Program-made: the position numbers and the translations under genes
In this document: piece by piece, positions 26,615-35,885 of the stretch
Layout: the number at the start of each line of letters is the position of its first letter
Numbering within the stretch: position 1 is the stretch's first letter
Notes under the pieces: generated by a model
Databases searched by the model: none
Told to the model about the DNA's origin: nothing
What the model saw: the letters and a program-made list of their open reading frames with translations, nothing else
DNA from: Hymenobacter perfusus
Lineage (GTDB): Bacteria > Bacteroidota > Bacteroidia > Cytophagales > Hymenobacteraceae
Reading direction: 5' to 3'
NCBI RefSeq assembly: GCF_003944765.1
Contig: NZ_RWIU01000007.1
Coordinates: forward strand, 62,001-126,000
Length of the DNA: 64,000 bases

Positions 26615-28570
26615 ATGCGCAATCTGTTTTTTACGCTGACTACCGGCTGGGTAGCGGCTACGGTAGCCGCTCCGGCCTATGCGGCCCCCGGCCCGGCCCC
26701 CAAATATGCCGTAGCCGATTTATCGGCGGCCCTGCGGGAAAATGCCCACGCCGTGGTGCGCCATCAGGAAGAAACCCTGCTGGTGAAGTCGGTGGGGCGC
26801 ACGGTGGAAACCACACGCCGCGCCGTAACGATTCTGGATGAGGCCGGGTCGCGCTGGGCCTCGGAGCTGGTATACTATAGCCAGCTCAACAGCATCAGCT
26901 ACTTCCGGGGCGCGGTGTATGATGCCACCGGCCGGCAGCTGCGCCAGCTGCGGGCCCAGGATATTCGTGATATCAGCTTGTCCGATGGTTTCAGCCTGGC
27001 CTCCGATGCCCGGGGCCGGGTAGCCGACCTCAGCCAGCCCACCTACCCCTACACGGTGGAGTTTGAGTACGAAGTGGTGTCCGACAACCCGCTGTTTTAC
27101 TCTACCTGGCGGCCCCAGCCGATGGAGCAGCTTAGTGTAGAACAGGCTTCTTTTAAGGTATTGATGCCCGCCGGACTGGCGCTGCGCTACCAGGAAGCAC
27201 GCCTGCCGGCCGGCACTGCGCAGGCCAAACACACCCAGGGCAGCCAGGAAATCTATGAGTGGCAGGTGCATGATCTGGCCGCCCGGGAGGAAGAAGCCGA
27301 TGCCCCGCCGGTAGCTGAGCTGACGCCCGCCGTATTCACCGCGCCGGCCGAGTTTGAGGTGCAGGGCCACGCCGGCCGCCTCAGCACCTGGGCCGACCTG
27401 AGCCGCTGGACCTACGAGCTGAATGCCGGCCGCGACGAGCTACCGCCGGCCCTCAAAGCGGGCATGGTTGCCCTGGTCCAGGGCGAAACCGACGAGCGGG
27501 CCCGCATCCGGAAAGTATATCAGTTTTTGCAGGCCAATACCCGCTACATCTCGGTGCAGCTGGGCCTGGGCGGCTGGCAGACGTTCCCGGCCTCCTCGGT
27601 GGCGGCCAACGGCTACGGCGACTGCAAGGCTCTGACCAACTACTGCAAGGCCCTGCTGGGGGCCGCTGGCATTCAGGCCTATGCCGCCCTGGTACGCGCC
27701 GGCTCCGACGAGCAGGATATCCGCACTGATTTTCCCAGTTCCCAGTTCAACCACGTAGTGCTGTGCGTGCCGCTCACGAAGGCGGCCAGGCCGGATACCG
27801 TGTGGCTGGAATGCACCAGCCAGACCAACCCGTTTGGCTACATGGGCGGTTTTACGGGCAACCGCCACGCGCTGCTGCTGCTGCCCGAAGGTGGCAAGCT
27901 CATTCCCACGCCCCGCTACGGTGCCGCTGAAAACCGCCGGGAGCGGCTGGCCGATGTAGTTCTGGATGCCAACGGCAACGCCACGGCCACGTTGCGCACC
28001 CTGCGCACCGGGTTGGAATACGATGCCGTATCCGGCGTGGCGGGGCTGGAGCTGGCCGAGCAGAAAAAGTATATCGGCAACCGGCTGGCGCTGGCCAACT
28101 TCACCCTGAACAAAGTGTCGTTCCGGCATTCGGCACCCGGCGCGGCTGTGCCGGGCCTCACCGAGAACCTGACGCTCACGCTACCCGGCCTGGCCCCGCC
28201 CAGCGGCAAACGGGTATTTCTGGCGCCAAACCTGCTTAGCCGGCTGCCCGCACCGCAGGCAACCGTAGGGGAGCGGCAGGGCGAGCTATGGCTGGATCAT
28301 GCCCTCACCCAACTGGATACGGTACAGCTGCACCTGCCCGCCAGCCTGCGCCCCGAGCAGTTGCCGGCCCCGGTGCAGCTCAGCACCCGGTTCGGTACCT
28401 ATTCCAGCCAGCTCCAGACCCTGCCCGATGGCACCATCCGCTACATCCGCCGCCTGGAGCTGCCCCGCACCCGCTTTGCCCGCACCGATTACCCGGCGTA
28501 TCTGGAATTCAGGCGGAAGATTAGTGCCGCCGATAAGGCCCAGATCGTACTACTGAAAACCGACGCCTAA
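26615..28570 (+). CDS. DUF3857/transglutaminase protein with Cys and His retained
   Basis: 651 residues: signal peptide (MRNLFFTLTTGWVAA...AYAA), DUF3857 domain and a transglutaminase-like core that, unlike its two neighbours, keeps the Cys (GDCKALTNYCK, C337) and the His (FNHVVLC, H380), with an acidic residue, E399, in the third position (WLECTSQTNPFG). It could therefore be a cysteine amidase, protease or transglutaminase in the periplasm. It starts 5 bp after the second paralogue, implying one transcript. A terminator-like hairpin follows at 28658-28685. The substrate is unknown. Confidence 0.85.
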   Translation: MRNLFFTLTTGWVAATVAAPAYAAPGPAPKYAVADLSAALRENAHAVVRHQEETLLVKSVGRTVETTRRAVTILDEAGSRWASELVYYSQLNSISYFRGAVYDATGRQLRQLRAQDIRDISLSDGFSLASDARGRVADLSQPTYPYTVEFEYEVVSDNPLFYSTWRPQPMEQLSVEQASFKVLMPAGLALRYQEARLPAGTAQAKHTQGSQEIYEWQVHDLAAREEEADAPPVAELTPAVFTAPAEFEVQGHAGRLSTWADLSRWTYELNAGRDELPPALKAGMVALVQGETDERARIRKVYQFLQANTRYISVQLGLGGWQTFPASSVAANGYGDCKALTNYCKALLGAAGIQAYAALVRAGSDEQDIRTDFPSSQFNHVVLCVPLTKAARPDTVWLECTSQTNPFGYMGGFTGNRHALLLLPEGGKLIPTPRYGAAENRRERLADVVLDANGNATATLRTLRTGLEYDAVSGVAGLELAEQKKYIGNRLALANFTLNKVSFRHSAPGAAVPGLTENLTLTLPGLAPPSGKRVFLAPNLLSRLPAPQATVGERQGELWLDHALTQLDTVQLHLPASLRPEQLPAPVQLSTRFGTYSSQLQTLPDGTIRYIRRLELPRTRFARTDYPAYLEFRRKISAADKAQIVLLKTDA

Positions 28571-28943
28571 GTCCTGAACGCTTTACCGAGCGTCTAGGAC
28601 AAGTTCCGGGCATGCTGTTTTCCCGGATATTTATTTCACCTGGCTGCCTTACGGCAAAAACCCACTGCCAAGAGGCAGTGGGTTTCTTATTTTCAGATAC
28701 GCTGGGTTTTTAATATAAAAACGTGTCTATATATACCTTTTACAACTTGACTATAATACCAATAAACACCTGACTAAATTATTCAAAAGGCTTATTTGCA
28801 AGCAAATCATTGCCAGTTGAGCAAAATATATCTATAAAAAACAGCCGCTTCCGCAGGCAAAAATTCTAACTTGAGGCGCTCTATTCCTGCCTCTCCGCAC
28901 CTATCTTCCTTTCTTGCTTTTCTCCTTTTCATTCTTCTACCAT
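28571..28943. other. Intergenic region (373 bp) with terminator and AT-rich upstream segment
   Basis: No gene is visible. After the terminator at 28658-28685 the base composition falls sharply to an AT-rich stretch (about 28700-28860) with a TTTGC-AA-GCAAA dyad near 28797, likely the promoter and control region of the protease gene. Confidence 0.55.
28658..28685 (+). terminator. Intrinsic terminator after the DUF3857 cluster
   Basis: Perfect 12-bp arms (28658-28669 and 28674-28685) with a 4-nt loop and a T-run at the end. Confidence 0.75.
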
Positions 28944-31900
28944 ATGCTTGAAACCTCTACTTTGTTCCGTCGGGCCTGGCGGCCGCTGCTGGCTGGCGGC
29001 GCGCTGATAGCCGGCCTCGGGACGGCTACCAGCGCATCGGCCCAGCGGGTATTGTGGGCCGATGCACCTCAGGTGCCCACGGCCGCCCGGCAGGCAACCC
29101 AGCCCTTATCCCATTTCCGCGCGGTTAATTTCCAGCTGGATGCCGTGCGGGCTGCTCTCCGCACCGCTCCGTTGGAGCGCGGAGCCGGGGCCAAAGGCTC
29201 AGCAACGGTAATTTCCCTGCCGATGCCCGATGGTACTTCGCAACGCTTCCGGGTGGTGCAGGTGCCGGTAATGGCTCCGCAATTGGCGGCCAAGTACCCA
29301 AACATCCGTACTTACGCGGCGCAGGGCATTGATGACCCCTCGGCCTCGGCCCGCCTCGATGTGAGTCCGGATGGCTTCCACGCCATGATTCTGGCGGCCA
29401 ACTCCACGGTATATATTGACCCGGCTACGCGGGGCCTCGATACTCACCTGGTGTTTGAGCGCCGCTCCATGAACCGGGGCGCCTTTCCGTTCGTGTGCGC
29501 CACTCCCTCCCCCGATGGTACCGAAGAACTGCCCCAGGTAACGGCGGCCCAACGCGCCGCCGTAGCCAACGGCACCACATTGCGTACGTACCGGCTGGCC
29601 CTGGCCTGCACCGGCGAGTACAGCACCTTCCATGGCGGCACCAAAGCGGGCGCAATGGCCGGCATGGTGGCTTCGGTAAACCGGGTAAGCGGTATATATG
29701 AGAAGGAGCTGGCCGTACGGCTGGTCATCGTCCCCAAAAATGACACCCTGATTTTCCTGGATGCCGACACCGACCCCTACACTAACAGCAGTGGCTCGGC
29801 AATGCTCAACCAGAACCAGACCACTGTTACGGATCGGATTGGGGCCGCTAACTACGATATCGGTCACGTATTCAGCACCGGTGGCGGCGGCGTTGCCCAG
29901 AAGCCTTCCGTGTGCATTGCCTCAGGTAAGGCCCGTGGCGTAACCGGTTCCCCGGCCCCCGTCAACGATGCCTTCGATGTAGACTATGTCGCCCACGAAA
30001 TGGGCCATCAGTTTGGGGCCGACCATACCTTCAACAGCCAGACCGGCAGCTGCGGCGGCGGCAACCGCGCGGCTACCTCGGCCTACGAGCCGGGCTCGGG
30101 TACTACCATCATGGCTTATGCCGGTATCTGCGGAGCCGACGACATTCAGCCTAACTCCGACCCATATTTCCATTCGCGCAGCTTCGACCAGATTGTAGCC
30201 CACATCACCGGGCTGGGCAACTGCTCGGTGAATACGGCCACCGGCAACACGCCGCCCGTAGTGAATGCCGGCCGCAACTACGCTATTCCGGTCAGCACGC
30301 CCTTTGTACTGACGGGTTCGGCTACGGATGCCAATTCCGACGCCCTGACTTACTCCTGGGAGCAATACAACCTGGGTGCGGCCGGAGCGCCGGCTGCCGC
30401 TACCGGCGACGCGCCGCTGTTCCGGGCCTTTTCGCCCACTACCAGCCCTTCGCGCACGTTTCCCCGGTTATCGGACATCCTCAACAATAGCACTACCAAA
30501 GGGGAGCTATTGCCTACCTACGGACGGCGGCTGGTGTTCCGGCTCGTAACCCGCGACAACCGCGTAGGCGGGGGTGGCGTGGACTACGACTCCATGAATG
30601 TGGTGGTCGTTTCCACGGCTGGCCCCTTTGTCGTGACGGCTCCCAACACGGCTACTACCTGGCTGGTGGGCGCTCCGCAGCAGGTGAACTGGGACGTGGC
30701 CAACACCACCCAGGCCCCCATCAGCGCGGCCAATGTGGATATTCTGCTTTCCACCGATGGCGGCCTGACCTACCCCACCACCCTGCTTGCCAACACGCCC
30801 AACGACGGGTGCGAAGCCGTAACGGTACCGGCCAGCGTCGGCAGCTCCACGCAGGCCCGCATCCGGGTGCAGGCCACGGGCAGCATCTTCTTCGACGTAT
30901 CAAACCAGAACTTTACCCTGGAAACACCCGCCGGCCCTACGTTCTTCCTGCAAGGCCCGGGCTGCGCAGCCACTGCGCTGGCATTCTGCCCCGGAGCTTC
31001 CGGCACACGGGCTATAACAGTGGGCCAGCTACAGAACTTTACCGGTGCTGTTACCCTCTCGGCCACTAACCTGCCAGCGGGTATCACGGTTACGTATACC
31101 AACCCTACCGTGCAGGCCGGCTCCGGCACCACGGCCACCATCAGCGCGGCCAGCACCACGGCCGCCGGCACGTATACCATCCGCCTTACCGGCACCAGCG
31201 GCGGCGTAACGCGCCTCCTGGATGTGACCGTGACGGTGCAGCCTTCGGCTACGCAGGCCGCAACCATCAGCGCGCCCAGCGCCAACGGCATCACTACGCT
31301 ACGCCCCCGCGTCACCTGGAGCACGGTGCCAAATGCCACGGCCTACGAGGTACAGATTGCTACGAACGCAGCCTTTACTACCGGTGTTCAGACCCAAACC
31401 AACATCACCGGCACCAGCTTCACGCCGCTGACGGCGCTGCAGCCCGGCACCGTGTACTTCGTGCGGGTACGCGGCCTGAGCCCTTGCGGCACGGCACCGT
31501 ATTCGGCAGTTACGCAGTTTACGACCGGTATTCAGGCTTGCCAGAACATTGTGGCAACCAACGTACCGCGTACTATCCCAACCGGCTCCGCGGCATCGGT
31601 AACGTCCGTTATCAACGTTACGAACACTGAGCGGGTGTCGGATATTCGCATCCGGGGCCTGGCCATTACCCATCCGGACGTAAGCGAGCTGGAAATTTCG
31701 CTCACGAATCCGGCGGGTCGGCGGGTGGTGCTGTTCTCGCGGGCCTGCCCCGGCACGGCCAACCTGAACCTGACGTTTGACGACGCGGCCACCGCTGCGC
31801 TGGCCTGCCCATTGACCAGCGGGGCGACCGTACGCCCGGCCAATTCCCTCGGCGACCTGCTCAACGACCCGGCCAATGGCAACTGGACGCTGACCATTTC

Positions 31901-32534
31901 GGATAACACGGCGGCCAATGGCGGTACTCTCACCGGCTGGACACTGGAGCTGTGCACCGTAGGTGAAATTCCGGCGGCTCCCGGCTCCCTCACGACTCTG
32001 GCCCCCACCGTTACCGCTACGGCCGCCACCATCGACATGATCTGGCTGGATAACTCGGGGAACGAAACCGGCTTTGAGATTGAGCGCGCCCGTACCGGCA
32101 CTGCGGCTTTTGCCCGGATTGCCACCGTACCGGCCAATACCACTTTCTACACCGACCAAGTAACCGCCAACGGCCCGTATTGCTACCGCGTGCGGGCAGT
32201 AAACGCTACCGGCGCTTCGGGTTACACCAATGAAAGCTGCCAGACGGTGGCCGGGGTGACGGCTACGCATAACGCCGCGCTGCTGCAGGGCATTGAAGTA
32301 TCGCCGAACCCTAGCACCGGTGTTTTCAATGTAAAAGTGGATAACACCCAGCGTGGGGCCATTACGTTGCGCGTTACCGATGCAGTTGGCCGTCAGGTAC
32401 TAAGCCAGACGCTGACGAAAAGCAGCACCGCCCTGCAACTGCCGCTCGATTTGAGCGCGCTACGCACCGGCGTGTACAACCTGCACTTCGATATGCCCAA
32501 CGGCTCGACGGTAGTACGTCTGCTGAAACAGTAG
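28944..32534 (+). CDS. T9SS-secreted reprolysin-like zinc metalloprotease
   Basis: 1,196 residues. A signal peptide is followed by a propeptide, then a metzincin catalytic domain with HEMGHQFGADH (residues 351-361, the three zinc His and catalytic Glu) and a Met-turn-like MAYAGIC. After it come a PKD-like domain (PVVNAGRNYAIPV), Ig-like and FN3 modules, a proprotein-convertase P domain (NVTNTERVSDIRIRG ... NWTLTISDN), another FN3, and a C-terminal T9SS sorting domain (about 1120-1196, EVSPNPSTGVFNVKV ending in VVRLLKQ). It should therefore be exported by type IX secretion. I use ATG 28944; a TTG at 28914 adds ten unlikely residues. Likely degrades external protein. Confidence 0.9.
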   Translation: MLETSTLFRRAWRPLLAGGALIAGLGTATSASAQRVLWADAPQVPTAARQATQPLSHFRAVNFQLDAVRAALRTAPLERGAGAKGSATVISLPMPDGTSQRFRVVQVPVMAPQLAAKYPNIRTYAAQGIDDPSASARLDVSPDGFHAMILAANSTVYIDPATRGLDTHLVFERRSMNRGAFPFVCATPSPDGTEELPQVTAAQRAAVANGTTLRTYRLALACTGEYSTFHGGTKAGAMAGMVASVNRVSGIYEKELAVRLVIVPKNDTLIFLDADTDPYTNSSGSAMLNQNQTTVTDRIGAANYDIGHVFSTGGGGVAQKPSVCIASGKARGVTGSPAPVNDAFDVDYVAHEMGHQFGADHTFNSQTGSCGGGNRAATSAYEPGSGTTIMAYAGICGADDIQPNSDPYFHSRSFDQIVAHITGLGNCSVNTATGNTPPVVNAGRNYAIPVSTPFVLTGSATDANSDALTYSWEQYNLGAAGAPAAATGDAPLFRAFSPTTSPSRTFPRLSDILNNSTTKGELLPTYGRRLVFRLVTRDNRVGGGGVDYDSMNVVVVSTAGPFVVTAPNTATTWLVGAPQQVNWDVANTTQAPISAANVDILLSTDGGLTYPTTLLANTPNDGCEAVTVPASVGSSTQARIRVQATGSIFFDVSNQNFTLETPAGPTFFLQGPGCAATALAFCPGASGTRAITVGQLQNFTGAVTLSATNLPAGITVTYTNPTVQAGSGTTATISAASTTAAGTYTIRLTGTSGGVTRLLDVTVTVQPSATQAATISAPSANGITTLRPRVTWSTVPNATAYEVQIATNAAFTTGVQTQTNITGTSFTPLTALQPGTVYFVRVRGLSPCGTAPYSAVTQFTTGIQACQNIVATNVPRTIPTGSAASVTSVINVTNTERVSDIRIRGLAITHPDVSELEISLTNPAGRRVVLFSRACPGTANLNLTFDDAATAALACPLTSGATVRPANSLGDLLNDPANGNWTLTISDNTAANGGTLTGWTLELCTVGEIPAAPGSLTTLAPTVTATAATIDMIWLDNSGNETGFEIERARTGTAAFARIATVPANTTFYTDQVTANGPYCYRVRAVNATGASGYTNESCQTVAGVTATHNAALLQGIEVSPNPSTGVFNVKVDNTQRGAITLRVTDAVGRQVLSQTLTKSSTALQLPLDLSALRTGVYNLHFDMPNGSTVVRLLKQ

Positions 32535-32544
32535 TTGATTCCTG

Positions 32545-32573
32545 CCCGCAGAACAGTCCCTCTGTTCTGCGGG
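32545..32573 (+). terminator. Hairpin downstream of the protease gene
   Basis: Perfect 12-bp GC-rich arms (32545-32556, 32562-32573) follow the stop by 10 bp. There is no T-run, so it may act with the next hairpin. Confidence 0.55.
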
Positions 32574-32581
32574 CCTCCTAT

Positions 32582-32626
32582 CAAGCAAAAAGCCAGTTCC
32601 TGAATCAGGAACTGGCTTTTTGCTTG
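32582..32626. terminator. Bidirectional intrinsic terminator
   Basis: A perfect 22-bp palindrome (arms 32582-32603 and 32605-32626) with A- and T-runs inside the arms lies between the convergent protease and HhH-protein genes. Confidence 0.8.
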
Positions 32627-32650
32627 TATATCCTCCCTCTTTTTGAAGAA

Positions 32651-34759
32651 TCAGAACCGGTACCGTAATTGGGCTTTCACATCGGAGCGGCGCGCACCCT
32701 GGATTTCCTCCAGCCCGGACCCGACGGTGCGTTGGTGGCGGTAATGCGTATCGGCGTAGCGCAGCCAGAGCGTGAGGTGGCGGTTGACTTCGACCTGGGC
32801 CAGCACGTAGGCGCGGGTGCCCTGGCCGTAGAGCACCGGCACCGAAAACGCATACAGCACATCCTGCTCGAACACGTACTGGCGGGTGTCATAATCATCA
32901 GTGTCGAAGAGGGCATAGCGGGCCGAGAGGCGCAGACGGCGCAGGGGCTGCACCGTTACGTCCTGGGCCAGCACGTAGCCGTGGCGGGCGGGGCCGACAT
33001 CCTCGCGGTAGGCGGTACCCTGCACCCGGGTGCGCAAACTCAGGCCCGGCGTGGGACTGGCGTCATAGAACAGCAGCAGGCTGCGGCGCTGCGTGGGCAC
33101 GGGCAGCGGCATGGGGCGCAGCGTATCGGCGTCGTAGGGTTTGGTGCGCTGCCGCAGCTGGGCGTAGAGCAGGCTGGTTTTGGTAGGACTGAAGGTGAGC
33201 CGCACCAGCCAGTCGTGGCCCGCGCCGGGCGCGCCGGCCTGATACCGCAGCCACGGAAACCGGAACCGGTCGTAATACGCCGACAGCTCCCAGCGCGCGG
33301 CGGGCCGCAGCTTCAGCCCCAGGTACAGGCCGCTTTCATTGATATTACGGGTGTTTTCGCTCAGCGCATTGCCGTAGATAGTATGAAAGTCGCGGGCGTA
33401 GTGCCGATACAGAGCCGAGACATCCACGTTGGGCGCCAGACTAGCCAGCAACCCGTTCACGGTGCCCAGGCCGCCGCCGCTGCTGCGGGCCGTTTCGCCG
33501 AACAGCAGCAGGTTGCGCCACACGTAGCTGTAATGCGCGCTGAAGGCCAGGTTGTGGCGGCCCCGCAGCTCAAACGCGTTGTAGGGTTCGTCGCGGCGCA
33601 GCAGAGGCTTATCGAACTGCGTGTTCACCGCCGTGAGGCCGGCCTGCAGGTCGCCGCCCAGGCTGGCGTAGCTGACGTTGCCGCCCAGCACGGTTTCGCG
33701 CAAAGCCTGACGGTTGGCCAGTTCGGTGGGCGTGCGGTGGAAACCAGTCAGCAGCAGGCCGGAGGTAAACTCGCTGAAATCGGCCAGGGAGTCGCGGGCG
33801 GTTTGCACGGAGGCATCCACCCGCTTGCGCGAGACGAAGGCGGTGACCCGCACGGTACTGGTGACGGCCACCGTAGCCGCCGCGCCCCGGAAAAACGTGC
33901 TTTCCAGCACCGAGGAATACGGCCGCACGCCCACCGAGCTGCGGCGCAGGGTGGTAATGGTTTCGGCCCCCTTCCCCACCGCCAGCCCCGAGGACAGCAG
34001 CAGCCCCTGCCCGAATTGCAGCTGATAGTCGCCCAAGGCCAAATTTTTGAGTCGGCCCCGCTCCTGCACCATGAAGTGGCCGGAGTAGAAGTCGGCGCCG
34101 TAGCGGCGGCGGGCGGGGTCCCAGGCAAACTGCTCGCCGGCATCTTTCTCGGCCGTAAATCCCAGGCTGAAATCCTTGCTGCGGCTCACGCGGTAGCGCA
34201 CCAGCAGCTTATCGGGGGAGCCTAGGTAGCGCGAGGCCGGTGCGCCGGTGCTGGTGGTATCGGGCGGCAGGTAGCCAGGGCGGCCCTGCACCGTCCGCTC
34301 ATAGCGCAGAAACAAAGCGTTGTTATCTTCCTGCCACACGCGCTGCCATAGTGGCCCGCGGGCGGCGTTGGGATCAAGGGTCAGCACCGCCACGAAGGGC
34401 GCCACCCGGTAAATGGTGCGCAGCTCGAAGCCAGGAATACTCTGCAGCTCGTACAAACTCAGCAGCGCGCCGTGGCGCTGGCGGTGCTCCAGCAGGTTGG
34501 TAATCTGAGTTTCGGAGAGCAGCAGCAGGCCGCGCAGGTCCTCGCGGGTGGCGGTGTTCAGGTTGAGCGGCGTCTGGTAGTATTGCAGCAGCGTTTCGTA
34601 GAGGTCCTCGTAGGGCACCTGCTCGCTCTGGATTTCGGCAAACAGCTCCTGGGTGAGTCGGTCGAGGTCGGGTACGGCGGGGCGTGGGTACTCCTGAGCC
34701 CGGGCGGCCCCGGCGGCCAGCAGCAGCAATGCCCCAGCCGCCACAACGCGGCGACTCAT
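32651..34759 (-). CDS. Outer-membrane protein with N-terminal helix-hairpin-helix repeats
   Basis: 702 residues. A signal peptide (MSRRVVAAGALLLLAAGAARA) leads into a helical region with two ComEA-like HhH motifs (LNLNTATREDLRGLLLL, then an ELQSIPGF-type turn), then about 550 residues of alternating polar/aromatic strands ending in Phe (RSDVKAQLRYRF), as expected of an outer-membrane barrel. HhH motifs usually bind DNA, which is odd in a surface protein. ATG 34759 overlaps the stop of the upstream gene in an ATGA, indicating translational coupling; a GTG at 34780 is less likely. Role unknown; DNA uptake or secretion are possibilities. Confidence 0.75.
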   Translation of the reverse strand: MSRRVVAAGALLLLAAGAARAQEYPRPAVPDLDRLTQELFAEIQSEQVPYEDLYETLLQYYQTPLNLNTATREDLRGLLLLSETQITNLLEHRQRHGALLSLYELQSIPGFELRTIYRVAPFVAVLTLDPNAARGPLWQRVWQEDNNALFLRYERTVQGRPGYLPPDTTSTGAPASRYLGSPDKLLVRYRVSRSKDFSLGFTAEKDAGEQFAWDPARRRYGADFYSGHFMVQERGRLKNLALGDYQLQFGQGLLLSSGLAVGKGAETITTLRRSSVGVRPYSSVLESTFFRGAAATVAVTSTVRVTAFVSRKRVDASVQTARDSLADFSEFTSGLLLTGFHRTPTELANRQALRETVLGGNVSYASLGGDLQAGLTAVNTQFDKPLLRRDEPYNAFELRGRHNLAFSAHYSYVWRNLLLFGETARSSGGGLGTVNGLLASLAPNVDVSALYRHYARDFHTIYGNALSENTRNINESGLYLGLKLRPAARWELSAYYDRFRFPWLRYQAGAPGAGHDWLVRLTFSPTKTSLLYAQLRQRTKPYDADTLRPMPLPVPTQRRSLLLFYDASPTPGLSLRTRVQGTAYREDVGPARHGYVLAQDVTVQPLRRLRLSARYALFDTDDYDTRQYVFEQDVLYAFSVPVLYGQGTRAYVLAQVEVNRHLTLWLRYADTHYRHQRTVGSGLEEIQGARRSDVKAQLRYRF

Positions 34760-35652
34760 GGCTGCTGCGGTTTGGCCCACACGTAGGCCACGCTCAGTTG
34801 CTGACTCAGGCCCAGCGTTTCATGCCAGGCGGCGGCGTAATCCAGCTGCAACGGCCCGGTTTTCAGCCCCACGCCGCCCGTCAGCTGACTGGTGAGCGAA
34901 GCCAGGCCCGCGCGTACGGCCAGCACCGGCACCGGTCGGTACTCCAGGCCCGCCTTGAAATCGGCATCCTGCTCCACGTCCTTCTCGGTTTCGGCCAGCA
35001 GCAGCACTTTTTCGGAGGCCCGCCAGGCCAGGCCGGCCCGCAGCACGGTGGGCAGGCGCTCATCCTGGTACTCGTAGAGGCGGGCCTGGTTGAGGTTGTA
35101 GAGCGTGGCCCCGAAAGTGAGTTTGCGCGGAATGATATCGGCCTGCCCGCCCAACGACGCGGCTACCACCCGCCGGCTCCCCAGCCCCTCGAAGCTGGTT
35201 TGCAGCACCTCCACCCGCGCCCCCACCCGCACGGTGCCCAGCTGGTAGCCGTAGCCCAGACCCAGCCGCTGCTCAGAATAAAGCTTGCCGCCGAACCGCT
35301 GGGCCGTGAAACCGACTACCCCGTAGCGCGGCGCTTCCGCCGCCGACACGCCCGCCACCGGCGCGGCCGGTTGCGGGGCGCGGTAGCCGATGGGCACGGC
35401 CACCATTAGAGAAACCGTATTCAGCGCGGGCAGCAGGTAGCGGTTTTCGGCCCCCACGCCTACCGTGGGCCGGCTCAGGGCACCCAGGGCGGCGGCATTG
35501 GCGGCACCGGCCCAGCCATCCTGTTCCAGCACGCTCCCGATGTGGCCCAAGCCGGCGGCGCGGGCACCCCACAAACCGGGGCCGTTGCCCTGGGCGTGGG
35601 CAGTAGCGGCAAGAGCAATAAGCACTCCTGATAGTAGGTAACGTTTCAGCAT
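34756..35652 (-). CDS. Outer-membrane beta-barrel protein, PorV/PorQ-like
   Basis: 298 residues with a signal peptide (MLKRYLLSGVLIALAATAHAQ), then GLWGARAAGLGHIGSVLEQDGWAGAANAAAL, a start typical of the PorV/PorQ/OmpP1 group in Bacteroidota, where an NPA-like motif precedes the barrel. Alternating strands with Tyr/Arg/Gly follow, ending in VAYVWAKPQQP. It is upstream of and coupled by ATGA to the HhH-barrel gene, so the products probably act together. It could be T9SS-related, but the family also includes transport porins. Confidence 0.65.
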   Translation of the reverse strand: MLKRYLLSGVLIALAATAHAQGNGPGLWGARAAGLGHIGSVLEQDGWAGAANAAALGALSRPTVGVGAENRYLLPALNTVSLMVAVPIGYRAPQPAAPVAGVSAAEAPRYGVVGFTAQRFGGKLYSEQRLGLGYGYQLGTVRVGARVEVLQTSFEGLGSRRVVAASLGGQADIIPRKLTFGATLYNLNQARLYEYQDERLPTVLRAGLAWRASEKVLLLAETEKDVEQDADFKAGLEYRPVPVLAVRAGLASLTSQLTGGVGLKTGPLQLDYAAAWHETLGLSQQLSVAYVWAKPQQP

Positions 35653-35727
35653 AGAGAAGAATAAAGGATTCTATTGCTGGAAAATAGACACTCTACCTGA
35701 ACCGTACAAGAGCTTCCGGCCGGGGCA

Positions 35728-35768
35728 TAAAAAAAGACCCGGTGCCAACTGGCATCGGGTCTTTTTTT
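35728..35768. terminator. Intrinsic terminator
   Basis: Near-perfect arms of about 18-20 bp (35728-35747, 35751-35768) with seven A at one end and seven T at the other. It lies upstream of the barrel gene on the minus strand and beyond the S46 peptidase stop, so it most likely ends that gene's transcript. Confidence 0.75.
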
Positions 35769-35776
35769 GTGGTTTG

Positions 35777-35873
35777 TCGTTCCGCGGGTAGAGCGAGAAA
35801 CCTGAGTTTGGTATTTGGTGATTTCACCCAGATTCCTCGTCCTTGCTTGATGCGCAACATGCGCGGAATGACA
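35777..35873. repeat. Decayed palindrome, GTCATTCCG...AATCTGGGTGA family (copy 2)
   Basis: The left arm (gtcgttccgcg...gagaaacctgagttt) is a worn mirror of the right (cacccagattcctcg...cgcggaatgac). It belongs to the family at 10249 and 41112 but has many mismatches. Confidence 0.6.
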
Positions 35874-35885
35874 CGCGACCAAGCC

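Noticed and set aside
32669-34225. 518-residue frame opposite the HhH-barrel gene
   Set aside because: Repetitive Gly/Gln/Arg/Val composition with no start signal, typical of high-GC antisense frames.
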